From Candidatus Tectimicrobiota bacterium (GTDB taxonomy: Bacteria; UBA8248; JACPRG01), in contig JACPRG010000009.1 in NCBI GenBank assembly GCA_016190025.1, positions 1 through 33,300 of the forward strand: a DNA stretch of 33,300 nt. Direction: 5' to 3'. The notes below the pieces were generated by a model that had not been told where the DNA came from, ran no database searches, and was given only the letters and a program-made list of their open reading frames with translations. The position numbers were made by a program, and so were the translations under genes. Below, piece after piece: positions 7,925 through 16,336 of this stretch. Each line of letters begins with the position of its first letter. Position 1 is the first letter of the stretch.

Positions 7925-9589
7925 TCACTCCATCTTCGAACCTGTCCCGTTCGGGCGGGGTCCCTCGCCCCGAACGAGCCGCCGGAAGGTCTTCTCGGCC
8001 CTCTCGGCCTTTTGCGCCTCCCCCAGCCTGCCGTACGCAAGGGCCAGACCCTGGTGGATGCTGGGGTCGAAAGGGTTGATCTGAAAGGACTCCAGATAGG
8101 CGGCCTTCGCCTCTGCGAAGCGGCCGGACCGCAGGTGAACGTGTCCGAGCAGGGTGTAGGTGGGGCCGTAATCGGGCGCCAGTTGCCGCGCCGCCTCCAG
8201 CTGGTCCAGGGCGGCCTCTTCCCGGCCCAGGGCCATGAGCCGGCGCGCCAGGCTGTTCCGCAGATAGGGCGTGGCGGGGCTCTCCTGGACGGCCCGCGCG
8301 TACTCCATGATGGCGGGCCGCTGCCGGCCCCGGCTCCACAAAAGGTCCCCCAGCCGCAGGTGGTTGCGGGCGACCGCCGAGCGAATGGCCCGGTACTCCT
8401 CCACCTCCTCCCGGGTGTCGCCCCCCCGCACCTTGTAGGTCGGAAGCCACACCCCCTCGACCGGCTCCAGCTTCTGGGCGCGCAGGTCCTCCTTCCAGGC
8501 CCGCTCGAACTCCTCCACGCTCAGGCCGAGGACCCGCTGAAACGCCTCGGCCAGGGTCCGTTCGGGGGAAGAGGCCAGATGCCGGAACACCTCAACCAGC
8601 TTCTCCCGCCCATGGTGTTTCAGAATGAACGCCACGGCGGAAGCCCCCTCGGCATAGGCCAGCTGGACCAGACGGGGGTTGGGCAGGTGAACCAGGGAGG
8701 GCTCCATCTCCTTGAAACTCACGAACTCGCCGTCCCGCGCCGCCTCGGCCAGGAGAGTCCGGGAAACCGGCCGCAGGTGCAGGTCCTCCGACGCGCGCCA
8801 CCGCGTTTCGAGGAACTTGGCCAGCCCTTCGTGGAACCAGATGGGGGCGTTGTTCCGCGTGGCCCGGGTCAGCAGGTAGTGGACGTACTCGTGGCTGAGG
8901 GTGTCCGGCCAGCGGTAGCCCTGAACCAGCGCGCGGGGGGAGATGAGCATCACTTTGTTGTAGGCGGTGATCCCGACGGCGCCGGTCACCTCGATGTCGC
9001 GCCGGGAGAGCCCGGACGCCCAATGGAACTTCTCCGCGGTGGGATACACCTCGATCCGGACCCGCCCGGCCCCCTCCGGGGGGACGCCGAAAAACGGGGC
9101 CAGGACCTCGTGGCTGCGCTCGGCCGCCTCCAGCGCCGCCTCGGCCAGGAGGCCGTCCCGTTCCGGGTCCAAATGGATCTCAAAGCGCCGGCCCTGGTAC
9201 ACGCGGAACCCTTTGCGCGCCTCCAGCGCGCGCTGAACCAAGGCCGCGAGCCCCTTCACCCGCTCCTCGTGCGGCGCCAGGCGCTCCGCCTCCCGGGCGG
9301 ATCGCAGGGCCTCCTCGTACCGGCCCGCGTGAAAGAGCAGCTTCGCGTGCAGGGCGTACAGGTAGGCGTTCGCCCGGCCCGAGGCCAGCAGGGCCTTTAC
9401 CCGCGCAAGCTCGCCCTCGGGCTCCCAGACGCGCAGGGCCTCCTCGGCCCTCGCATCCGGCGGGCCGAAGACGGGGGGCGGCCCCTCCTCCGCCCCGACG
9501 GGCGAAGCCCACACAAGCGCGCCGGCCGCGAGGGCGGCGAGTGTTCCGGCGACGGCGCAAGACCTCCCCAAGATCCGCATGAACGTCAC
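7925..9589 (-). CDS. Secreted gluzincin-type (peptidase MA-like) metalloprotease with TPR repeats
   Basis: A 554-residue protein. A signal peptide (hydrophobic about 12-29, ending SPVGAEEG) is followed by a short helical repeat region. The peptidase MA-like domain comes next (about 125-390): H233-E-Y-V-H237 gives the zinc-binding HExxH, and WFHEGLAKF at 251-259 gives the third ligand E254. The C-terminal third (about 420-545) holds several TPR units (for example AALDQLEAARQLAPDYGPTY and its successors). It is predicted to be periplasmic or membrane-tethered and catalytically intact. The GTG at 9589 overlaps the TGA of the DUF4175 gene (GTGA); an ATG three codons later is an equally plausible start. 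A zinc protease inside a MoxR/VWA operon suggests regulated processing at the envelope, which is inference. Confidence 0.88.
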   Translation of the reverse strand: MTFMRILGRSCAVAGTLAALAAGALVWASPVGAEEGPPPVFGPPDARAEEALRVWEPEGELARVKALLASGRANAYLYALHAKLLFHAGRYEEALRSAREAERLAPHEERVKGLAALVQRALEARKGFRVYQGRRFEIHLDPERDGLLAEAALEAAERSHEVLAPFFGVPPEGAGRVRIEVYPTAEKFHWASGLSRRDIEVTGAVGITAYNKVMLISPRALVQGYRWPDTLSHEYVHYLLTRATRNNAPIWFHEGLAKFLETRWRASEDLHLRPVSRTLLAEAARDGEFVSFKEMEPSLVHLPNPRLVQLAYAEGASAVAFILKHHGREKLVEVFRHLASSPERTLAEAFQRVLGLSVEEFERAWKEDLRAQKLEPVEGVWLPTYKVRGGDTREEVEEYRAIRSAVARNHLRLGDLLWSRGRQRPAIMEYARAVQESPATPYLRNSLARRLMALGREEAALDQLEAARQLAPDYGPTYTLLGHVHLRSGRFAEAKAAYLESFQINPFDPSIHQGLALAYGRLGEAQKAERAEKTFRRLVRGEGPRPNGTGSKME

Positions 9590-12500
9590 TCGACGAGGTT
9601 CTTGAAGTACTGCTCGATCTGCTCGCGGTAGGCGGGGGGGTACTTTCCCTTCAGGGCCTCGACGACCTCTTCGCGGTAGGTCTTCGGGACCTTGTAGGCG
9701 TCTTTGTCGGGGAGGCGGAAATCCCGCGTGCTGGCGCCCATCTGTCCCCCCTCTTCCTCCCCCACGTTGGGCCGGCGCTCGAACACCACCATCGGGCTGC
9801 CGCCGGGCTGGAGGACGCTCGGGGCGGGCGCCCCGCCGAAGCGGCCGCGCCTGCCCATCTGCTGCATCGCGTTGCGCATGCCGCTCCCCGCCCGGCTCAG
9901 CCAGTGGATGGCGTCCTGCTGGTGGGGGACCGATGCATCGGCCCGCCGGTCCCCCAGCTCCGCGGCGGACTTGCCCATGGCGTCCCCGGCCTGACGGAGG
10001 TTTTGGGCGATCTCCGGGCTGAGGAAGGGCATCAGCCGCATGACGCGTTCCAGGCGCTCCCGGACTTCCGTGGTCTTGGCCTCAACCCCCTTCTGCTCTT
10101 TCTGCAGACTTCCCAGCCGCTCGCGCTCCTCGGGGCCCAGGACGACCCTCGGGTCCTTGGGAAGATTCTCAAGGGCGGTGGAGAGAGCGGCAAAGTCCTC
10201 CCCGAGCCCCCGGAAGGCCGAGGCCGCCTCCTCCCCTTCTTTCCCCTCGGCCAGCTTCCGGGACAGGTCGCGAAGCTGGGAAGCCGCGTCCACGGCCTCG
10301 GGGATCTCCCGCCGGGAGAGAGACCGGGAAAGGACCCCCGCCTCCTTCTCTCCGGGGAACTCCATCCAGGACGGGGAAGGCCCCGGCGGGCTCTGGAGCT
10401 TGCGGCCCAATCCCTGAAGGGTCTCCACGGCCCTTTCGGCCATTTTCTGCGACCGCCGGAAGGCTTCCTCCTGCATCTGCCGGAACTTGTCCCGCATGGG
10501 CCCCTCAATCTTCCGGGTCTCCGCCAGGAGGGCCCGCTGGCGGTTCAACAGCTCCTGCAGGACGCTCTGCTGCCGCTGGACCGACTGGCCGAACTGGCCC
10601 GCGGCCTGGCTCATCGCCTGCTGGAGCGCGCCGTGCAGGGCTGCGATCATCTGCGAGAGCCCCTTCACCAGGTCCTCGGCCAGTTTCCTCGCCCCTTCCA
10701 GGTCCCCGGCGGACAGCCTCCGCTGAATCTCTTGGAGCTTTTGGGAGAGGTCCCCCACGTTCATCATCTGGTCCGTGGGCAGATTCATAAACTCCTCGGG
10801 AAGCTGGACGGGGAGACTTTGAAGCGCCTGCGACAGCTTGCTCAGGAGATCCCGGACCTTGTCCAGCGCTTCCCGCAGCGCCCGCTGGGCCTCGGAGTCG
10901 CCCGTCTTCGCCCGGTCGAAGGCGTCGAGCATCCGGTTCTGGGCGCGGGCGAGATGCTCTCCCAGGTTCGCCAGGTCGCGAAGCCGCCCGCGCTTGCCGA
11001 TGTCGTCCGCGAAGACGGCCATCCTCTCCATCTCCCGGGTGACTTCCTTCTGGCCGCCTTGGAAGCGCCGCAGGGCCTCCATCCCCCGGCCCGGACGCCC
11101 GGGTTCAAAAGCCCCCTGGGGCTCCTGCGGAGAGGGGCCCTCCCCCGGGGCGCCCGCCCGGTCCTCCGGCCCGCCCACGTCTTCCAGCGGCTTGCGGGCC
11201 TGGGGCATCATTTCCCTTTGAAGATAAGAGAGGTTGCTCCGCAGGGCGCTCATGTCGGCGAAGGCATCGAAGCCGCTCCTCGGGTCGCGGCCGACGCGGC
11301 TCAAGGTCTGGTCGATCTGGCGGACCAGGTTGCGGACGGTCTCCTCCACCTTTTCCGCTTTTTGTCGGAGCGCCTGCGCATCCCGCTTGGAAAGCCGCTC
11401 GGACCCTTTTCCCCGCCGGTCGCCTTCCCGGGAGGCCCCCAGCTCCCGCTCCTTCTTTCCACCCGGCAGGCCGTCGGGCGGCTCTCCCAGTCTCTCGGCG
11501 GTGTCGGCCTCCAACTCCAGCTGATCCGCCAAGAGGTTCACCAGTTGATCGGCGATGTTCTTTTGCTGATCCCGAACGCGCCTGTGCTCCTCCTCGGGGT
11601 TGCGGACGCGGATTTGGACCGTCTTGGACGCGCCCTCTTTCGGGCCCGAGATGGCGTCGTTGTCCCGCACCACGAGACGGGCGCGCACGACGGCCCCCGG
11701 CCGCAGCCCGAGGTCCCTCAGGTCCCAGTCGTACTGGCCGCTCTCCCACCGCCCCGCGCCGCCGAGCTTGCTGACCGTGAACTCGCGGCGGCCCGCGCCC
11801 GAAACCTCCACCACCAGGCGGACGTCCTCAAGGCCGAAATCGTCCCGCGCCAGGTAGTGGACGGCGATCGTCTCTCCTCCGTTGACCGTGAGATCGCCCT
11901 GGGGCTGAACCCACTCCACCGCGGGGGGGTGGTCGGGGACGAGGTCCACGGAATACGCGACGGGGTCCGGGTTCTCGAACCCCCACCGGTCCCGCAGGAC
12001 AATCCGGTACGCGTCCGGGTCCATGACGATGAACCGGCCCCCGGGCCGTTCCGGGTCGGAGACGTCCAGCGGGACTTCGGCACCGGACCGAAACACCAGG
12101 CGCCCGGATTCCACCGGCTTGTTGGTCCGCAAAGACAGGGCCACCTCCGTCCCCTTCAGCGCCCGCACGTACCCGCTTCCTTTCCGGACCTCCGGTTTGA
12201 GCCCGGCGTAGCGCGGATAGGTGTAACCCACCTCGATCTCCCCGACGGCGGGCGGAGGGACGGCCTCCAGCCGGTGGGTCCGGGAGGTTTCCCTTCCGAT
12301 GAACGCGCGGTACGAGAAGGAGGCCTGGACGGGGCCGGTGCGGTGGAGAAACCTTCCCTCCCCCTCCCGGGTCATTTCCACGGCCTTGGGGACGCCTCCC
12401 TCCGGGGTGATCTCCACCCAGAGGGCGTCGGTCCGCCGCCCGGACGCGGTCGCTCTCAGCGTCACCGGCCGGCCGAGGAGAATCTTTCCCGCCGAAGGCT

Positions 12501-13122
12501 CCGTCTCGATGAGAACCGCCCGGACCGGCATCTGCTCGATGGGGTGAAGCAGAAGCTCCCAGGACCCCGCCAGGGAACCGGGTCCCGTCAGGCCAACGGC
12601 CAGGGTGAGGGCGGCCATGAGGCCCGCCGCCTGGAGGGGCCGACGAAGGCGGGAGCGGTCCACGGCTTCCGCGGGGTCCAGATGCCGGACGGCCTCGGCC
12701 GTCCGGCGCAGGAGCGCGCGGAGCAAAGAGGCCGACGCGGCGGAGGGATCGTCTTCGCCCGTCCCTCCCCGCGAGGTCAGCTGCACAGAACTGATGAGGG
12801 CGTTATTGAGCTCCGGATGCCTCTGCTCGATCCGGAAGGCCACCTGGTCGTCGGCGATCCGGCAGACCCCGGCCCAGGCCAGGCGGAGGAAGGCCCACAC
12901 GCCCAGCGCGGCAGCCAAGGCCGCGTAAGCCGGAGGGGAGAACGCCCAGAAGTCTCGAAGCGCCCGGGCGCCGACCCCGAGCAGGAGGACCACGCATCCC
13001 AAGGCCGCCACCCAGAGGACCGTCTCCAGCAGGCCCCAGAGCCGCAGCCGCATCTCCGCCGAGCGCAAAAAGACGCGGATAGACTCAAGCGATGAAGAAG
13101 TGGGGAATTTCTCTCCCGTCAT
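9586..13122 (-). CDS. Giant DUF4175-family membrane and coiled-coil protein
   Basis: A 1178-residue protein and the first gene of the operon. The N-terminus has two membrane segments (about 31-53 and 64-80), then the DUF4175-like stretch DDQVAFRIEQRHPELNNALISS. Residues about 200-480 are beta-rich and Ig-like (repeated VEVGYTYP and VEWVQPQGDLTVN-type strands). From about 480 on the sequence is charged, Gln/Glu/Arg-rich and mostly helical, with long coiled coils, and ends with the conserved-looking tail KTYREEVVEALKGKYPPAYREQIEQYFKNLVE. This tail resembles the end of related proteins near MoxR operons. The architecture suggests a membrane-anchored periplasmic scaffold. The ATG has a GGGGGG run about six bases upstream. 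Function is unknown. Confidence 0.85.
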   Translation of the reverse strand: MTGEKFPTSSSLESIRVFLRSAEMRLRLWGLLETVLWVAALGCVVLLLGVGARALRDFWAFSPPAYAALAAALGVWAFLRLAWAGVCRIADDQVAFRIEQRHPELNNALISSVQLTSRGGTGEDDPSAASASLLRALLRRTAEAVRHLDPAEAVDRSRLRRPLQAAGLMAALTLAVGLTGPGSLAGSWELLLHPIEQMPVRAVLIETEPSAGKILLGRPVTLRATASGRRTDALWVEITPEGGVPKAVEMTREGEGRFLHRTGPVQASFSYRAFIGRETSRTHRLEAVPPPAVGEIEVGYTYPRYAGLKPEVRKGSGYVRALKGTEVALSLRTNKPVESGRLVFRSGAEVPLDVSDPERPGGRFIVMDPDAYRIVLRDRWGFENPDPVAYSVDLVPDHPPAVEWVQPQGDLTVNGGETIAVHYLARDDFGLEDVRLVVEVSGAGRREFTVSKLGGAGRWESGQYDWDLRDLGLRPGAVVRARLVVRDNDAISGPKEGASKTVQIRVRNPEEEHRRVRDQQKNIADQLVNLLADQLELEADTAERLGEPPDGLPGGKKERELGASREGDRRGKGSERLSKRDAQALRQKAEKVEETVRNLVRQIDQTLSRVGRDPRSGFDAFADMSALRSNLSYLQREMMPQARKPLEDVGGPEDRAGAPGEGPSPQEPQGAFEPGRPGRGMEALRRFQGGQKEVTREMERMAVFADDIGKRGRLRDLANLGEHLARAQNRMLDAFDRAKTGDSEAQRALREALDKVRDLLSKLSQALQSLPVQLPEEFMNLPTDQMMNVGDLSQKLQEIQRRLSAGDLEGARKLAEDLVKGLSQMIAALHGALQQAMSQAAGQFGQSVQRQQSVLQELLNRQRALLAETRKIEGPMRDKFRQMQEEAFRRSQKMAERAVETLQGLGRKLQSPPGPSPSWMEFPGEKEAGVLSRSLSRREIPEAVDAASQLRDLSRKLAEGKEGEEAASAFRGLGEDFAALSTALENLPKDPRVVLGPEERERLGSLQKEQKGVEAKTTEVRERLERVMRLMPFLSPEIAQNLRQAGDAMGKSAAELGDRRADASVPHQQDAIHWLSRAGSGMRNAMQQMGRRGRFGGAPAPSVLQPGGSPMVVFERRPNVGEEEGGQMGASTRDFRLPDKDAYKVPKTYREEVVEALKGKYPPAYREQIEQYFKNLVE

Positions 13123-13253
13123 TTAACCCCCCGGAACTTGCGGGCCGGAACCTGCTGGCTCCTCCTTTGCTCCCGGCCGGCGAGACTCTCTCTTTAAATC
13201 TTAAATCCCTTTTCGATAACCTGCCAGACTCAAAATGCTTCCGCCACCCGGAA

Positions 13254-13281
13254 AAAATACGGAGACATCCCACCCTTCCAA
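13254..13281 (-). promoter_or_regulatory. Possible sigma-70-type promoter of the MoxR operon
   Basis: Reading the minus strand, TTGGAA (13281-13276) and TATTTT (13259-13254) are separated by 16 bases, about 130 bases before the DUF4175 start. Each hexamer matches four of six consensus bases. It is the best candidate in the 273-base gap between the DUF4175 and MEMO genes. That gap also holds an A/T-rich stretch nearer the gene. Confidence 0.35.
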
Positions 13282-13367
13282 GGCGTCGCTCCCCTTCCGG
13301 CGCGCGCGGGGGCGCCGCCGGCATCCCGGCACAAAAAGCCTCTTTTATTAGACACGGGTGGGTTCCG

Positions 13368-13395
13368 GGAAACCGCGCTCCCCGGGGAGGTTTCC
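13368..13395 (-). terminator. Hairpin directly after the MEMO gene stop
   Basis: GGAAACC (13368-13374) pairs with GGTTTCC (13389-13395), with an alternative inner CTCCCC/GGGGAG pairing. It begins at the base after the stop codon. No run of T follows on the minus strand, so it may be a transcript-end stabiliser or a Rho-assisted end rather than a full intrinsic terminator. Confidence 0.4.
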
Positions 13396-14628
13396 TCAAA
13401 GAACAAGAAGGCTCGCAAAGGTCACCGTCCCTTGGGGGTCCGGGGCCACGCCGTACTTGAGGAGCCTCACCTCCCGGGACTTCAAGACGTGCAGCAAGGT
13501 GTAAATGGCCGTCAGCCCGCAGACGTTGCGCCGGTCTTTTTCCTCCCGGACGAAATCGAAGAAGGCCTCCGGATCTCGGGTCTGAACTCGCCCCAGCATT
13601 TCCTGATCCTTGCGCTGCGTGGCCGCGAGCCGCTCGGGATCGACCGGTTCCGGATCCCCGAACCTGGGTCCGACGTGGGCCAGGTCCACGCTGGCGATGA
13701 CGCAAACCTTTTTCTTCCGTTTCCTCTGTCCGGCCATCGCCTTCCGCAATCCCGCCACAAAGCCGCGCAGGAGCGGGTCCTGCATCGGCGAGCCGCCGTT
13801 CAGGACGAACTCCCGCAAAGACCCGCACAGAATCGGCACCAGGGAAATGGGATGGTCGCGTCCGATGAGAAGGTGAAGGAGAACCGCCTGAAACTCTATG
13901 GAGTGCTCCGCCCTGTGGCTCAGCTCATCCTGAAAGCAGCCCTCGCCGACCTCCCCCGCCAGGTCGTCGATGAAATCCTGGTCGGCCGGCAGCGCGCCCA
14001 GGGGGGTGGCGAAATCCTTGCGCGTCAGGGCGAAGAGCCGCCCGGTCCCCATGTGCCCCGTGCCGAGGACCACGTACACGTCGGCCGGCCTGGACTCGAC
14101 CAGGGCGCGGTAGGCGTGGGCGTACACCGGTCCCCCGCGCGCGAAGTCGATGTGGGGGATGATGGCGCCGGCGGGCGTCGGATTCCGGACGCCGGGGTCC
14201 GGGGCGCCGGGCCCCTCCGGATGCCGGAAAAAGCCCTCGACCATCCGGCCGAGGTCCTCGGGAGAGTCCGGATAGGCCTGTCCGGCCAAGTGGGCAGCGC
14301 GGACCGGGGAATCGAGGAAGCGGCGCTCGACGCTCCCTCTGTACGCGGCGAAGTTCTCGGAATCCAGGTAACACGCCCGGTCCAGCGTCCCGATCAGGCC
14401 CTCAATCTGGTCCGAATCGACCAGGCTCCCGAACTGGCGCATCACCTCGGCCTGAATGTCCCGGATGTCCCGGCTCCCGTCCATCATCTGAAGCAAAGGG
14501 ATCAGGCCCAAGGGGACGAAAAGCATGGTCTCGGTGTACCGGAAGGGATCGCGCAAGCAGATCCCCTTCGTTCCATTCTGCTGGGCGGGGAACGCTTCCA
14601 CGGGTCGCAGGCGAGGATGTGTCGGCAC
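13396..14628 (-). CDS. MEMO-family (AmmeMemoRadiSam system B-type) protein with extra N-terminal domain
   Basis: A 410-residue protein. From about residue 110 it follows the MEMO family: RAAHLAGQAYPDSPEDL, AGAIIPHIDFARGG, the AEHSIEFQ motif and IASVDLAHVGPRFGDPEPV, with the expected His residues present; the usual GPNH position reads GTGHMG. The first ~100 residues form an additional helical domain that resembles PqqD-like or small winged-helix modules (PLLQMMDGSRDIRDIQAEVMRQFG). MEMO proteins are related to extradiol dioxygenases and nitrilase-like folds; the bacterial ones occur with AMMECR1 and a radical SAM protein, neither of which is in this window. Start: GTG at 14628 with AAAGGG seven bases upstream. 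The exact activity is unknown. Confidence 0.87.
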   Translation of the reverse strand: MPTHPRLRPVEAFPAQQNGTKGICLRDPFRYTETMLFVPLGLIPLLQMMDGSRDIRDIQAEVMRQFGSLVDSDQIEGLIGTLDRACYLDSENFAAYRGSVERRFLDSPVRAAHLAGQAYPDSPEDLGRMVEGFFRHPEGPGAPDPGVRNPTPAGAIIPHIDFARGGPVYAHAYRALVESRPADVYVVLGTGHMGTGRLFALTRKDFATPLGALPADQDFIDDLAGEVGEGCFQDELSHRAEHSIEFQAVLLHLLIGRDHPISLVPILCGSLREFVLNGGSPMQDPLLRGFVAGLRKAMAGQRKRKKKVCVIASVDLAHVGPRFGDPEPVDPERLAATQRKDQEMLGRVQTRDPEAFFDFVREEKDRRNVCGLTAIYTLLHVLKSREVRLLKYGVAPDPQGTVTFASLLVL

Positions 14629-14663
14629 AGGAGAACCCTTTCCGGACGATCAGCCTTTTGGAC

Positions 14664-14692
14664 AGTTTAAGAGAGAGCCCGGCGGCGGGCAA
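14664..14692 (-). promoter_or_regulatory. Sigma-70-type promoter for the MEMO gene
   Basis: On the minus strand TTGCCC (14692-14687) and TAAACT (14669-14664) are separated by 17 bases. The start codon lies about 36 bases downstream of the -10 element. Good spacing and a good -10 make this one of the better promoter candidates in the window. Confidence 0.45.
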
Positions 14693-14763
14693 GTTTCACT
14701 CCTTTGACGGCAACGGACCCCTTTGCGTCTTGTGTGAAGAGAGGGGAGGCCCGAAGGGGCGCC

Positions 14764-14789
14764 GGGGACGGCTCGCGAAAAGCGTCCCC
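14764..14789 (-). terminator. GC-rich hairpin after the rRNA methyltransferase gene
   Basis: GGGGACG (14764-14770) pairs perfectly with CGTCCCC (14783-14789) around a 12-base loop, four bases past the stop codon. No T run follows on the minus strand, so termination strength is uncertain. Confidence 0.4.
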
Positions 14790-14793
14790 GCCG

Positions 14794-16128
14794 TCAAGCG
14801 GACGCCTCCTCCGGCGTCAGGAGATTCACGGACTCCACGTGGTAGGTCTGGGGGAAAAGATCGACGAGACGGGATTCAACCAGCCGGTATCCCCGTTCCG
14901 CCAGGGCCTTCAGGTCGCGGGCCAGGGTGGCTGGGTTGCAGGACACGTAGAGGATCCTCCGCGGCCGAATCCCGGCGACCTCCCCGAGGATGTTCTTGCA
15001 TCCCGTCCGCGGGGGATCGAGCACGACGAGGTCAAAGGGCCGTCCCTCCCGCCGAATCCCGCCGAGAACGCTCTCCACCCGGGACGCGCGGAACCGGCAG
15101 CCGGCCACCCCGTTGCGCTTCGCGTTGAACTCGGCCCGGCGGACGGCCCCGGCCGAGGAATCCACCCCCACCGCCTCCATCCCCCGCAGCGCCAGGGGGA
15201 GGGTGAAATTTCCCACGCCGCAGAAAAGGTCCAGGGCGCGTCCGCCCGGCTCGGGCCGCCCCAGCTCCAGCACCGCCTCCACCAGCGAGACGTTCTCCTC
15301 CGCGTTGGGCTGAAGGAAATCGCCGGGGCCCACGGACATGCGCAGATCCGCCTGCGTTCCCAGGACCTCGCCCGGAATGACATACGTGAAGGACTCAGGG
15401 CTCAACCAGCCCCGGGGAGGCCGCCGCCCGACCCACCGGTTGTTCACCGAATACCAAAGACCCGCCCCTTCGTGCTCGGTTTCGACGGTCAGCTCGCGCG
15501 CCTTCCGGCCGCGGCGCGTCAGGAGGTTCACCTGAAAGGCTCCGGGAGAAGCGACCCACGTGATCTCCGCCTCCACGAACTCCTCGCGGGCGAACCAGGC
15601 CGGGGGCTCCTTCGCCCAGGCGGCGAGCAGGTCGTGGAGGGGCGCGGCGGCGATCGGGCATCCCGGCACCGGCACGGGCTCCCGGCTCCCGGCCTTCCGG
15701 AACGCCGGGCCCTGGGGGTGCACGACGACCCGGACGCGCGTCCGGTATCCCAGGTCCCCTCCTCGCGGCGGGACCATCCGCACGGCGGGCGGCTCGATGC
15801 CCCCGATCCTCCGCAGCAGGTCGCGGAAGATGGCGAGCTTTTGTTCCCGCTGAGCCGTTTCCTCGACGTGTTGCCACTGGCAGCCGCCGCACTCGCCGGC
15901 CACGGGACAGGGCGGGGTCCGCCTCCCCGGCCCCTCTTCGAGGAGCTTGACCACGCAGGCGAACCCGTAGGACTTCTGGTCCTTCTCGACGCGGACGACG
16001 ACCCGGTCCCCCGGACAGGTCCCCGGCACGAAGAGCACCCGCCCGCCGGCGCGGCCGACCCCCCATCCCTCGTAAGCGAGGGATTCTATCCGGAGCGGAA
16101 CGGTTCGGGCGTCGCCGGAGTCGGTCAT
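14794..16128 (-). CDS. rlmD: 23S rRNA (uracil-C5)-methyltransferase, RlmD/RumA family
   Basis: A 444-residue class I SAM-dependent RNA methyltransferase that makes 5-methyluridine in rRNA. Seen in order: a TRAM RNA-binding domain (about 8-65); three Cys of the iron-sulfur cluster, C74, C80 and C83 (CPVAGECGGC), with a fourth in PVPGCPIA; the FLQPNAE motif; the SAM-binding ALDLFCGVGNFTLPLA; the DPPRTGCKN motif; and the catalytic Cys region VSCNPATLARDL. All key residues are intact and the length is usual. It could equally be the RlmC/RlmCD type; the target uridine cannot be told from sequence. It is read divergently from the Cys-free peroxiredoxin-like gene. Confidence 0.93.
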   Translation of the reverse strand: MTDSGDARTVPLRIESLAYEGWGVGRAGGRVLFVPGTCPGDRVVVRVEKDQKSYGFACVVKLLEEGPGRRTPPCPVAGECGGCQWQHVEETAQREQKLAIFRDLLRRIGGIEPPAVRMVPPRGGDLGYRTRVRVVVHPQGPAFRKAGSREPVPVPGCPIAAAPLHDLLAAWAKEPPAWFAREEFVEAEITWVASPGAFQVNLLTRRGRKARELTVETEHEGAGLWYSVNNRWVGRRPPRGWLSPESFTYVIPGEVLGTQADLRMSVGPGDFLQPNAEENVSLVEAVLELGRPEPGGRALDLFCGVGNFTLPLALRGMEAVGVDSSAGAVRRAEFNAKRNGVAGCRFRASRVESVLGGIRREGRPFDLVVLDPPRTGCKNILGEVAGIRPRRILYVSCNPATLARDLKALAERGYRLVESRLVDLFPQTYHVESVNLLTPEEASA

Positions 16129-16189
16129 GGCTGAATCACCTCAAGCAGGCTCAACAGGCCCCGCAGGGAAAACGAAAAACCCAACGCCT

Positions 16190-16218
16190 TATATAGGGAG
16201 GAAACGCCCGGATGCCAT
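16190..16218 (-). promoter_or_regulatory. Possible promoter of the rRNA methyltransferase gene
   Basis: On the minus strand ATGGCA (16218-16213) and TATATA (16195-16190) are separated by 17 bases, about 60 bases before the ATG at 16128. It is a reasonable sigma-70 match in the divergent spacer. Confidence 0.35.
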
Positions 16219-16247
16219 GACCCGTCGGGATTCTGACCCATTTGTGG

Positions 16248-16276
16248 TTGAGCGCCCATCCAATCCGGTTTAGGAT
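16248..16276 (+). promoter_or_regulatory. Sigma-70-type promoter for the peroxiredoxin-like gene
   Basis: TTGAGC (16248-16253), 17 bases, TAGGAT (16271-16276). The start codon lies 60 bases downstream of the -10 element. The -10 hexamer and spacing are the same as in the candidate promoter of the ABC importer at 28926. Confidence 0.5.
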
Positions 16277-16336
16277 GGTTTCACTGGACCGGGGGGAAGA
16301 TCAGGGCTTTGGGTCCTTCCAGGGGGAGGATCGACG

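Noticed and set aside
9904..13095. Open frame of about 1060 codons antisense to the DUF4175 gene
   Set aside because: Same high-GC mirror effect; the minus-strand gene has membrane segments, coiled coils and proper coupling.
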